From: Symbiodinium sp. CCMP2592
Lineage: Eukaryota > Sar > Dinophyceae > Suessiales > Symbiodiniaceae
NCBI GenBank assembly: GCA_905221615.1
Contig: CAJNDT010001292.1
Coordinates: 1 to 64,000, forward strand
Direction: 5' to 3'
DNA length: 64,000 nt
Of the stretch, positions 9,484 to 19,333 are shown piece by piece. Numbering within the stretch: position 1 is the first letter of the stretch; each line of letters opens with the position of its first letter. The position numbers and the translations under genes are program-made. Under the pieces are notes generated by a model that saw nothing but the letters and a program-made list of their open reading frames with translations, made no database searches and was not told the origin of the DNA.

Positions 9484-11172
9484 TTAAACCCTAGGACCCC
9501 TAAACCCTAAACCCTAGGGCCCTAAACCCTACGAAACCCTAAACCCTATAAACCTTCAACCCTAGGGCCTTAAACCCTACACCCTATGGCCCTAAACCCT
9601 CAGCCCGAGGGCCCGAACCGTAGCACCCTAAACCCTCAAAGAGAGGGCTTTCCTAAACCCAAAACCCTAGGGCCCTAAGCCGAAAACCCTCAACCCTAGA
9701 CCCACCCAGGGCCCTAAACCCTGAAAACCCACAACTAGCACCTTCCCGAAAACCCACAAACCTAGCACCTTCCTAGACCCTAAACCCGAAACCTGAACCC
9801 TAAACCCTCGGACCCAAAACCCTAAACCCTGAGCCCGAAACCTTAAACCCTAGGACCCTGAACCCTCAACCCTGGTAAACCCTACACCCTAGCTAGGCTA
9901 AACCCTAGGGCCCTAAACCCTAAACCCTGGGGCCCGAAACCCTAAACCCTAGCACTCCCAGACCCTAAAGCCAGTGCCAAACCCTCAACCCTCGGGCCCG
10001 AAACCCTAAACCTACAAGCCTAGGGACTGAAACCCTACAATCTAGGGCCCTAAACCCTAAACCTCAGGGCCTGACACCTAACCCTCAACCCTAGGGCCTT
10101 AAACCCTACTCTAGAGGTCTCGGGCGCGAAACCCTAAAATTTAGGACCTTCAACTCAACCCCAAACCCTACACCCAAGGGCCCCCAAACCCTAGATTTCT
10201 AGGAATTAGGACCCGAAACCCTCAACTTCAACCCTACATCCTGAACCCCTAAACCCTAAACCCTAAAACCGGAAACCTTAAACCCTAGAACCCTAAACTT
10301 AAACCTTCAACCCAACTTAAACCCTACACCCTAGCTCGAGCCTTAAACCCTTTGCCTTCCACACCAAACCCTAACACCCCAAACCCTAAACCCCTACTCG
10401 TCGAGGGTCTTTGACCTAGGGCCCTAAACCTTAAACCCTGAAACCCTAAACCCTCAACGCCGAAACCCCAAGCCCCAGGGCCTTAAAGAAACCCTCGAAC
10501 CCTAGGGCCTTAAACCCTAAACCCCAGGCAAAAACCCGAAACCCTAGGACTCTAAACCCTCAACCCTAGGGCCTTAAACCCTACACCCTAGGGCCCTTAA
10601 ACCCTGGGACCCCAAAGCTCCAAACCGTTCCCTAAACCCTAGCCCTTAAACCCTACACCCTCAACCCCTCAACCCTAAACCCTAGAGCCCTGAACCCTCA
10701 ACCCTAGGGCCCGAAACGTTAGGACCCTAAACCCTCAACTCTAAGGCCTTAAACCCTACACAGGCCCTAAACCGAAAACCCCTAAACCCTAAACCCTAGA
10801 TCCTTAAACCTTAAACCCTAAACCTAGAACCCGAAGAACCCAAAAGCCGTAAGGCCCAAAACCCTAAACCCTCGGACCCTGAACCCTGCTTTCCTAGGGC
10901 CCTAAACCCTAAACCCTAGGGCCCTATCCCCTAGGGCCTAGGGCCCGAAACCCTACCCTGTAAACCCGAGGGCCACCCTGATGCCTTAAACCCTAAACAC
11001 TAGGGCCCCAAACCCTAAACCCAAAACCCTAGCCCCTTAAAACCTACACCAAAAACCCCGAAACCCTAAACCCTAAACCTAAACACTCGGGCCCGAAACC
11101 CTAAACCCTAGGACCCCTAAACCCTAAACCCTGCAAACCCTAGGCCCTACACCTTAAACCCTAGGGCCCGAA
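9484..11172 (-). repeat. Degenerate CCCTAAA (telomere-type) array
   Basis: About 1.7 kb of CCCTAAA words interrupted by CTAGGGCCC, CGGGCCCGAA and similar fillers. The TTTAGGG strand is the minus strand. It is far more degenerate than the TTTAGGG spacers after 19.3 kb, so it is old or non-telomeric. Confidence 0.85.
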
Positions 11173-11183
11173 ACATGCTTATT

Positions 11184-11762
11184 TGCAGCCGAGTTGCGAC
11201 CAGAGCAATACCTTGGCGGGCACATGTTGAGTTAACGTATATGTTGATCATGGGGAGTGTGAAGATCCTTGAAGGCACCCCCCGGATAGATGATTCATGA
11301 TGAATCCGGGATAGCCTTGTTTCAGAATGCCTTGTCAGAGAGTGTCCCTCAGTACACGCTCCTACTTCCGTAGCCCGTGCCGGATTAGAATGGCAGAGAG
11401 GCTTCACCTGTGCTGGGTTCGCCGACTTCGGAGGAGTCGACAGCCCGGTAGTAACGCGCACTCGCCATGCGAGTACACGCGTTCCCTTTAACAGGTTGGA
11501 CGGAAGATCCCGGCCCGTGGCACTGAGGAACGAATCCTCGCGCAAAGCGCGGCCGTGGCACGCACCCCGAAAGTATGGCCGCAGCCTTTCGGAAATGCTC
11601 GGGAAGGCATCCTCGGCCTTTTTAGGTATGTGGAGGCCGCTTCGCTAGTCAATTGGCGCGTACAGCAGTCGCTGTAGTTCAACGCCAATACTAGCTTCCA
11701 CAAGGACAGCAAGGATGTCCCCTTAGGGGGCGAGCGGAGCGTCCAGAAACGCACTGTGTGTA
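11184..11762 (+). repeat. R1: left copy of a 579-bp direct repeat bracketing the fold-back array
   Basis: The segment from GCAGCCGAGTTGCGACC to CGCACTGTGTGTA is repeated at 17459-18037 at a constant offset of 6275 bp with only a few substitutions. It contains GC-rich potential hairpins (for example CTCGCGCAAAGCGCGG) but no tRNA, 5S or other RNA I can name. The 132-aa minus-strand ORF in it is also present in R2 with a different continuation and is not convincing. Confidence 0.8.
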
Positions 11763-14700
11763 CGGAGGGGGCCGGGGGGCCCAGATTGTCACTTTTGTCG
11801 GCGTTCACAAATTGGGAAAAGGACAAGACAGACTGGCGTGACAATCTGGAGGGCCGGCCCGTGTGTACATGTAGTCGCGCTTGTCCTTTTCGGAAAAGGA
11901 CAAGCAGCTCTAAATCCAGGATTTTGTGCATTTAGTCGTGCTTGTCCTTTTCGGAAAAGGACAAGCAGCTCTAAATCCAAGATTTTGTAGATTTAGTCGC
12001 GCTTGTCCTTTTCGGAAAAAAACAAGCAGCTCTAAATCCAGGATTTTGTACATTTAGTCGTGCTTGTCCTTTTCGGAAAAGGACAACCAGCTCTAAATCC
12101 AGGATTTTGTACATTTAGTCGCGCTTGTCCTTTTCGGAAAAGGACAAGCAGCTCTAAATCCAGGATTTTGTGCATTTAGTCGCGCTTGTCCTTTTCGGAA
12201 AAGGACAACCAGCTCTAAATTCGAGATTTTCTATTTCTTGCCTCCGGAAATTTGGAAAATTGCTGGTGATTTTCAAGTGACAAATTCTGTTCATAAAATG
12301 TGCCTTTTAATGAAAGCCGGCTGCGAATCTCGAGGTCCCCCCCTTTCTTTTCGTGTGGCTGCTCTTAGCCTTCCGGTTTTCTACATTTAGTCGCGCTTGT
12401 CCTTTTCGGAAAAGGACAAGCAGCTCTAAATCCAGGATTTTGTAGATTTAGTCGCGCTTGTCCTTTTCGGAAAAGGACAAGCAGCTCTAAATGTACACAC
12501 GGGCCGGCCACCAGATTGTCACTTTTGTCGGCGTTCACAAATTGGGAAAAGGACAAAACAGACTGGCGTGACAATCTGGAGGGCCGGCCCGTGTGTACAT
12601 TTAGTCGCGCTTGTCCTTTTCGGAAAAGGACAATTAGCTTTAAATCCAGGATTTTGTGCATTTAGTCGCGCTTGTCATTTTCGGAAAAGGACAACCAGCT
12701 CTAAATTCGAGATTTTCTATTTCTTGCCTCCGGAAATTTGGAAAATTGCTGGTGATTTTCAAGTGACAAATTCTGTTCATAAAATGTGCCTTTTAATTAG
12801 AGCCGGCTGCGAATCTCGAGGTCCCACCCTTTCTTTTCGTGTGGCTGCTCTTAGCCTTCCGGTTTTCTACATTTAGTCGCGCTTGTTTCTTTCGGAAAAA
12901 GACAAGCAGCTCTAAATCCAGGAATTTGTAGATTTAGTCGCGCTTGTCTTTTTCGGAAAAGGACAAGCAGCTCTAAATGTACACACGGGCCGGCCACCAG
13001 ATTGTCATTTTTGTCGGGGTTCACAAATTGGGAAAAGAACAAGACAGACTGGCGTGACAATCTGGAGGGCCGGCCCGTGTGTACATTTAGTCGCGCTTGT
13101 CCTTTTCGGAAAAGGACAACCAGCTCTAAATCCAGGATTTTGTGCATTTAATCGCGCTCAACCAGCTCTAAATTCGAGATTTTCTATTTTTTGCCTCCGG
13201 AAATTTGGAAAATTGCTGGTGATTTTCAAGTGACAAATTCTGTTCATAAAATGTGCCTTTTAATTAAAGCCGGCTGCGAATCTCGAGGTCCACCCCTTTC
13301 TTTTCGTGTGGCTGCTCTTAGCTTTCCGGTTTTCTACATTTAGTCGCGCTTGTTCTTTTCGGAAAAGGACAAGCAGCTCTAAATCCAGGAATTTGTAGAT
13401 TTAGTCGCGCTTGTCCTTTTCGGAAAAGGACAAGCAGCTCTAAATGTACACACGGGCCGGCCACCAGATTGTCATTTTTGTCGGGGTTCACAAATTGGGA
13501 AAAGGACAAGACAGAATGGCGTGACAATCTGGAGGGCCGGCCCGTGTGTACATTTAGTCGCGCTGGTCCTTTTCGGAAAAGGACAATTAGCTCTAAATCC
13601 AGGATTTTGTGCATTTAGTCGCGCTTGTTCTTTTCGGAAAAGGACAAGCAGCTCTAAATTCTAGATTTTCTATTTCTTGCCTCCGGAAATTTGGAAAATT
13701 GCTGGTGATTTTCAAGTGACAAATTCTGTTCATAAAATGTGCCTTTTAATTAAAGCCGGCGGCGAATCTCGAGGTCCCCCCCTTTCTTTTCGTGTGGCTG
13801 CTCTTAGCCTTCCGGTTTTCTACATTTAGTCGCGCTTGTCCTTTTCGGAAAAGGACAAGCAGCTCTAAATCCAGGATTTGTAGATTTAGTCGCGCTTGTC
13901 CTTTTCGGAAAAGGACAAGCAGCTCTAAATGTACACACGGGCCGGCCACCAGATTGTCATTTTTGTCGGGGTTCACAAATTGGGAAAAGGACAAAACAGA
14001 CTGGCGTGACAATCTGGAAGGCCGGCCCGTGTGTACATTTAGTCGCGCTTGTCCTTTTCGGAAAAGGACAAGTAGCTCTAAATCCAGGATTTTGTGCATT
14101 TAGTCGCGCTTGTCCTTTTCGGAAAAGGACAACCAGCTCTAAATTCGAGATTTTCTACTTTTTGCCTCCGGAAATTTGGAAAATTGCTGGTGATTTTCAA
14201 GTGACAAATTCTGTTCATAAAATGTGCCTTTTAATTAAAGCCGGCTGCGAATCTCGAGGTCCCCCCCTTTCTTTTCGTGTGGCTGCTCTTAGCTTTCCGG
14301 TTTTCTACATTTAGTCGCGCTTGTCCTTTTCGGAAAAGGACAAGCAGCTCTAAATCCAGGATGGTGTAGATTTAGTCGCGCTTGTCCTTTTCGGAAAAGG
14401 ACAAGCAGCTCTAAATGTACACACGGGCCGGCCACCAGATTGTCATTTTTGTCGGGGTTCACAAATTGGGAAAAGGACAAGACAGACTGGCGTGACAATC
14501 TGGAGGGCCGGCCCGTGTGTACATTTAGTCGCGCTTGTCTTTTTCGGAAAAGGACAACCAGCTCTAAATCCAGGATTTTGTACATTTAGTCGCGCTTGTC
14601 CTTTTCGGAAAAGGACAACCAGCTCTAAATTCGAGATTTTCTACTTCTTGCTTCCGGAAATTTGGAAAATTGCTGGTGATTTTCAAGTGACAAATTCTGT

Positions 14701-15780
14701 TCATAAAATGTGCCTTTTAGATAAGGCCGGCTGCGAATCTCGAGGTCCCCCCTTTCTTTTCGTGTGGCTGCTCTTAACCTTCCGGCTTTCTACATTTAGT
14801 CGCGCTTGTCCTTTTCGGAAAAGGACAAGCAGCTCTAAATCCAGGATTTTGTAAATTTAGTCGCGCTTGTCCTTTTCGGAAAAGGACAAGCAGCTCTAAA
14901 TGTACACACGGGCCGGCCCCCAGATTGTCATTTTTGTCGGGGTTCACAAATTGGGAAAAGGACAAGACAGACTGGCGTGACAATCTGGAGCGCCGGCCCG
15001 TGTGTACATTTAGTCGCGCTTGTCCTTTTCGGAAAAGGACAAGCAGCTCTAAATCCAGGATTTTGTGCATTTAGTCGTGCTTGTCCTTTTCGGAAAAGGA
15101 CAAGCAGCTTTAAATCCAGGATTTTGTACATTTAGTCGCGCTTGTCCTTTTCGGAAAAGGACAAGCAGCTCTATATCAAGGATTTTGTACATTTAGTCGC
15201 GCTTGTCCTTTTCGGAAAAGGACAAGCAGCTCTAAATCCAGGATTTTGTGCATTTAGTCGCGCTTGTCCTTTTCGGAAAAGGACAACCAGCTCTAAATTC
15301 GAGATTTTCTACTTCTTGCTTCCGGAAATTTGGAAAATTGCTAGTGATTTTCAAGTGACAAATTCTGTTCATGAAATGTGCCTTTTAGATAAGGCCGGCT
15401 GCGAATCTCGAGGTCCCCCCCTTTCTTTTCGTGTGGCTGCTCTTAACCTTCCGGCTTTCTACATTTAGTCGCGCTTGTCCTTTTCGGAAAAGGACAAGCA
15501 GCTCTAAATCCAGGATTTTGTAGATTTAGTCGCGCTTGTCTTTTTCGGAAAAGGACAAGCAGCTCTAAATGTACACACGGGCCGGCCCCCAGATTGTCAC
15601 TTTTGTCGGGGTTCACAAATTGGGAAAAGGACAAGACAGACTGGCGTGACAATCTGGAGCGCCGGCCCGTGTGTACATTTAGTCGCGCTTGTCCTTTTCG
15701 GAAAAGGACAAGCAGCTCTAAATCTAGGATTTTGTGCATTTAGTCGCGCTTGTCCTTTTCGGAAAAGGACAAGCAGCTTT
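11763..15780 (+). repeat. Higher-order fold-back array (H, M and W modules), about 485-bp period
   Basis: Three modules alternate. H: a hairpin with 12-bp arms CTTGTCCTTTTC / GAAAAGGACAAG around a single G, itself flanked by ATTTAG...CTAAAT. M: a roughly 105-bp fold-back whose ends start GTACACACGGGCCGGCC and continue into AGATTGTCAC, with the complementary arm at the other end. W: a roughly 115-bp core from GGAAATTTGGAAAATTGCTG to CTTTCTTTTCGTGTGGCT. W copies lie near 12240, 12727, 13195, 13681, 14166, 14651 and 15317. Spacing is 466-487 bp except the last (about 667 bp, extra H copies). M copies lie near 12492, 12979, 13446, 13930, 14416, 14900 and 15571, with a diverged one at 11765-11870. 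The many about 98-aa ORFs are repeat translations. Confidence 0.9.
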
Positions 15781-17010
15781 AAAACCTCCGGCACCGTCCC
15801 CCCAAAACGCGACGCCATGACAATCTGAGCCGCCCAGAACGCGACGCCGTGACAATTTGGAGCCCCTCCGGCCCCCGCGTGCGTCACACTCCTCGCGTCC
15901 TGGGGGCCGGAGTCGCGCTTGTCCTTTTCGGAAAAGGACAAGCAGCTCTAAATCCAGGATTTTGTACATTTAGTCGCACTTGTCCTTTTCGGAAAAGGAC
16001 AAGCAGCTCTAAAACCTCCGGCACCGCCCCCCAAAACGCGACACCATGACAATCTGAGCGGCCCAGAACACGACGCCGTGACAATTTGGGGCCCCTCCGG
16101 CACCCGTGTGCGTCACACTCCTCGCGTCCTGGGGGCCGGAGTCGCGTTTGTCCTTTTCGGAAAAGGACAAGCAGCTCTAAATCCAGGAGCTTGTGCATTT
16201 AGTCGCGCTTGTCCTTTTCGGAAAAGGACAAGCAGCTCTAAATCCAGGATTTTGTGCATTTAGTCGCGCTTGTCCTTTTCGGAAAAGGACAAGCAGCTCT
16301 AAAACCTCCGGCACCGTCCCCCCAAAACGCGACGCCATGACAATCTGAGCCGCCCAGAACGCGACGCCGTGACAATTTGGAGCCCCTCCGGCCCCCGCGT
16401 GCGTCACACTCCTCGCGTCCTGGGGGCCGGAGTCGCGCTTGTCCTTTTCGGAAAAGGACAAGCAGCTCTAAATCCAGGATTTTGTACATTTAGTCGCACT
16501 TGTCCTTTTCGGAAAAGGACAAGCAGCTCTAAAACCTCCGGCACCGCCCCCCCAAAACGCGACACCATGACAATCTGAGCGGCCCAGAACGCGACGCCGT
16601 GACAATTTGGGGCCCCTCCGGCCCCCGTGTGCGTCACACTCCTCGCGTCCTGGGGGCCGGAGTCGCGTTTGTCCTTTTCGGAAAAGGACAAGCAGCTCTA
16701 AATCCAGGAGCTTGTGCATTTAGTCGCGCTTGTCCTTTTCGGAAAAAGGACAAGCCGCTCTAAAACCTCCGGCACCGTCCGTCCGGCCCCCCGTGCGTCA
16801 CACTCCTCGTGCTCCCGGAAACCCCCAAAACGCGACGCCATGACAATCTGAGCCGCCCAGAACGCGACGCCGTTACAATTTGGGGCCCCTCCGGCCCCCG
16901 CGTGCGTCACACTCCTCGCGTCCTGGGGGCCGGAGTCGCGTTTGTCCTTTTCGGAAAAGGACAAGCAGCTCTAAATCCAGGATTGTGTACATTTAATCGC
17001 GCTTGTCCTT
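15781..17010 (+). repeat. Second fold-back array: H modules alternating with an ACCTCCGGCACCG module
   Basis: H hairpins continue, now alternating with a module that starts AAACCTCCGGCACCG, contains two TGACAAT half-sites and ends TCCTGGGGGCCGGAGTCGCG. Module copies begin near 15780, 16013, 16301, 16532 and 16763, the last with internal rearrangement. The repeat of about 520 bp (15780-16300 and 16301-16762) is nearly exact. Confidence 0.85.
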
Positions 17011-17458
17011 TTGGACTGTTTCGGGCCTTCGTGGAAACTGTTTCGGGTTTTCGTGGGGATTGCTTCGGGCTCTCGTGGGGACTGCTTCGGGCTCTGGCGG
17101 GGACTGTTTCGGGCTCTCGTCGGGACTGGGCCTGTTTCCTTCGTGTGGACATGTTTGATTGCAGCCGAGTTGCGACCAGAGCAATACCTTTTGGAGCGGG
17201 CACTTCCAAATCGACGATTTTGGTGCGTTTGTGATGTTTCCCCCTTTTTCGGCGGCCTTGGAAGCCGGAAATCCGAGAAATCCGAGGGGCTGGTGGCTAC
17301 GGTTTCGGGCTCTCGCGGGGACTGTTTCGGGCTCTGGCGGGGACTGTTTCGGGCTGTGGCGGGGACTGCTTCGGGCTCTGGCGGGTACTGTTTCGGGCTC
17401 TCGTCGGGACTGTTTCGGGCTCCACGGGGCCTGTTTCCTTCGCGTGGACATGTCTGAT
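17011..17458 (+). repeat. 22-bp tandem repeats interrupted by the 32-mer repeat
   Basis: Copies of the ACTGTTTCGGGCTCT unit at about 17026-17135 and 17296-17440. Between them lie the GCAGCCGAGTTGCGACC word and a short unique stretch (17195-17290). ORFs on both strands translate the repeat only. Confidence 0.75.
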
Positions 17459-18037
17459 TGCAGCCGAGTTGCGACCAGAGCAATACCTTGGCGGGCACAT
17501 GTTGAGTTAACGTATATGTTGATCATGGGGAGTGTGAAGATCCTTGAAGGCACCCCCCGGATGGATGATTCATGGTGAATCCGGGATAGCCTTGTTTCAG
17601 AATGCCTTGTCAGAGAGTGTCCCTCAGTACACGCTCCTACTTCCGTAGCCCGTGCCGGATTAGAATGGCAGAGAGGCTTCACCTGTGCTGGGTTCGCCGA
17701 CTTCGGAGGAGTCGACAGCCCGGTAGTAACGCGCACTCGCCATGCGAGTACACGCGTTCCCTTTAACAGGTTGGACGGAAGATCCCGGCCCGTGGCACTG
17801 AGGAACGAATCCTCGCGCAAAGCGCGGCCGTGGCACGCACCCCGAAAGTATGGCCGCAGCCTTTCGGAAATGCTCGGGAAGGCATCCTCGGCCTTTTTAG
17901 GTATGTGGAGGCCGCTTCGCTAGTCAATTGGCGCGTACAGCAGTCGCTGTAGTTCAACGCCATTACTAGCTTCCACAAGGACAGCAAGGATGCCCCCTTA
18001 GGGGGCGAGCGGAGGGTCCAAAAGCGCACTGTGTGTA
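17459..18037 (+). repeat. R2: right copy of the 579-bp direct repeat
   Basis: Same text as 11184-11762 with a few base changes (for example GGATGGATGATTCATGG against GGATAGATGATTCATGA). Together R1 and R2 bracket 5.7 kb of fold-back modules, in the manner of long direct terminal repeats or a segmental duplication. Neither copy starts TG and ends CA, so LTR status is not supported. Confidence 0.8.
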
Positions 18038-18045
18038 TCCGGGCC

Positions 18046-19000
18046 GCCCGGATTGTCACGCCCTTCCTCCCAAAAAATTGTCGCGGAATGACAATTTAGA
18101 TTGTCATGCCGTGACAATCCTGGGCCTGTTCCTTCTCCAGATTGTCATGGCGTGACAATTTCCGCCCCCTTTCCCCCCCAGATTGTCACGTCGTGACAAT
18201 CTAGATTGTCACGCCGTGACAATTTCAGGCCCCTTCGGGCACCACCTGCGTCACACTCTTCGTGTGGTCGCGGCGGCCAGATTGTCACGCCATGACAATC
18301 TGGTCCCCCCCGCCCCCCCAGATTGTCACGCTGTGACAATTTGAAGCCCCTTCGAACCGCGCCCGCGTCACACTCTGGGGGGGGGGGCGAGGGGGGCAGG
18401 ATTGTCATTTCATGACAATCTGGGGAGGGGGGGAGGGGGGGGCGGGATTGTTATGCCACGACAATCTGGGGATCTGGTCGACTCCAGGTTGTCATTTATG
18501 ACAATCTGGGGGGGGGGGGGAGATTGTCATGGCATGACAATGTGGCCTTCTCCCACATTGTAGTACCGTGACAATCTTGGACTTTCTCCCGCCAGATTGT
18601 CACGTCATGACAATTTGGGGGTGACAATCTGGGATTGTCACCTGGTGACAATCTTGGGGGGGGGCGATGGCAGGGGAGAGATTGTGATGCCGTGACAATC
18701 TCCGCCCCCTTCCCCCCCAGGTTGTCACGCCGTGACAATCCAGATTGTCACGCCATGACAATTTGAGGCCCCTTCCACCCCCACCTGCGTCACACTCTTC
18801 GTGCGGTCGCGGCCGCCCAGATTGTCACGCCATCACAATCTGGGTCGCCCCGCCCCCCCAGATTGTAATGCTGTGACAATTTGAAGCCCCTTCGAACCCC
18901 GCCCGTGTCACACTCTTCGTGCGGTCGGGGCCGCCCAGATTGTCACGTCGTGACAATCTAGGCCCCCCCCACCTCCCCCAGATTGTCATGCTGTGACAAT
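18046..19000 (+). repeat. Array of ATTGTCACG-C-CGTGACAAT palindromes
   Basis: Roughly 20 copies of a 19-bp palindrome with 9-bp arms ATTGTCACG / CGTGACAAT. They are separated by G-runs, C-runs or a spacer containing GCGTCACACTCTTCGTG. Several diverged copies remain self-complementary, such as ATTGTCATG-G-CATGACAAT near 18523 and TTGTCAT-TT-ATGACAA near 18489. The same half-site ends the M modules and recurs in the C elements as GTGACAATCTCCAGGCCC. Confidence 0.85.
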
Positions 19001-19044
19001 TTGAAGCCCCTGCGGCCACCGCGTGCGTCACAGTCCTCGCGCCC

Positions 19045-19240
19045 TCGGGGCCGGCTCCGCGGGGACTGTTTCGGGCTCTCGTGGGGACTGTTTCGGGCTC
19101 TCGCTGCGGCTCTCGCGGGGACTGTTTCGGGCTCTGGCGGGGACTGTTTCGGGTTCTTCTGGGAATTGTTTCGGGCTTTCTGGGGATTGTTCCAAGCTTT
19201 TCTGGGGACTGTTTCGGGCTTTCGTGGAGGACTAATTCGA
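19045..19240 (+). repeat. 22-bp tandem repeat (ACTGTTTCGGG type)
   Basis: About nine copies of the unit seen at 8786-9050, running into the 3' end of element A5. Confidence 0.75.
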
Positions 19241-19303
19241 GTGTTGCTGCTACTGTCAAACCACAACCTACGCTGTCGCATCTTGGCGCTTGCGCCTTCT
19301 AAA
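19241..19303 (+). mobile_element. A5: 3' end of a class A element
   Basis: The 3' signature of class A is intact: subterminal CTACGCTGTCG at 19268-19278, then a hairpin GGCGCTTGCGCC, then TTCTAAA joined to TTTAGGG. The stretch before the inverted repeat is diverged from A2/A4, and no matching 5' end (CGACAGCGTAG) is visible to the left. It is either truncated, diverged or very long. Confidence 0.65.
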
Positions 19304-19333
19304 TTTAGGGTTTAGGGTTTAGGGTTTAGGGTT
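19304..19333 (+). repeat. TTTAGGG spacer between A5 and B1
   Basis: Four perfect TTTAGGG units ending GGTT, directly joined to the 5' end of B1. Confidence 0.9.

Noticed and set aside
9484..11172. True telomere at this position
   Set aside because: The array is highly degenerate, runs into unique and repeat sequence on both sides, and lacks a pure terminal run.
11366..11382. Possible dinoflagellate spliced-leader gene (TCCGTAGCCCGTG)
   Set aside because: Only the first 8-9 bases match the remembered leader; the diagnostic middle and a donor site are absent. The same holds for the R2 copy.
12240..12358. W core as a conserved peptide (HKMCLL...SRGPPLSFRVA) in both repeat families
   Set aside because: Differences between families fall on all codon positions and are mostly amino-acid changing, so DNA homology explains the similarity.
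11870..15780. CRISPR-like pattern of regular palindromic repeats with spacers
   Set aside because: The spacers are themselves repeated, the context is eukaryotic, and there are no cas genes.
11870..16260. Repeated about 98-aa ORFs on the minus strand (HKILDLELLVLFRKGQARLN type)
   Set aside because: They translate the hairpin modules in whichever frame is open. Length and frame follow the repeat, and stop positions vary with indels.
11184..18037. R1/R2 as LTRs of a retrotransposon
   Set aside because: No TG...CA ends, no primer-binding site or polypurine tract recognised, and no gag/pol between them.
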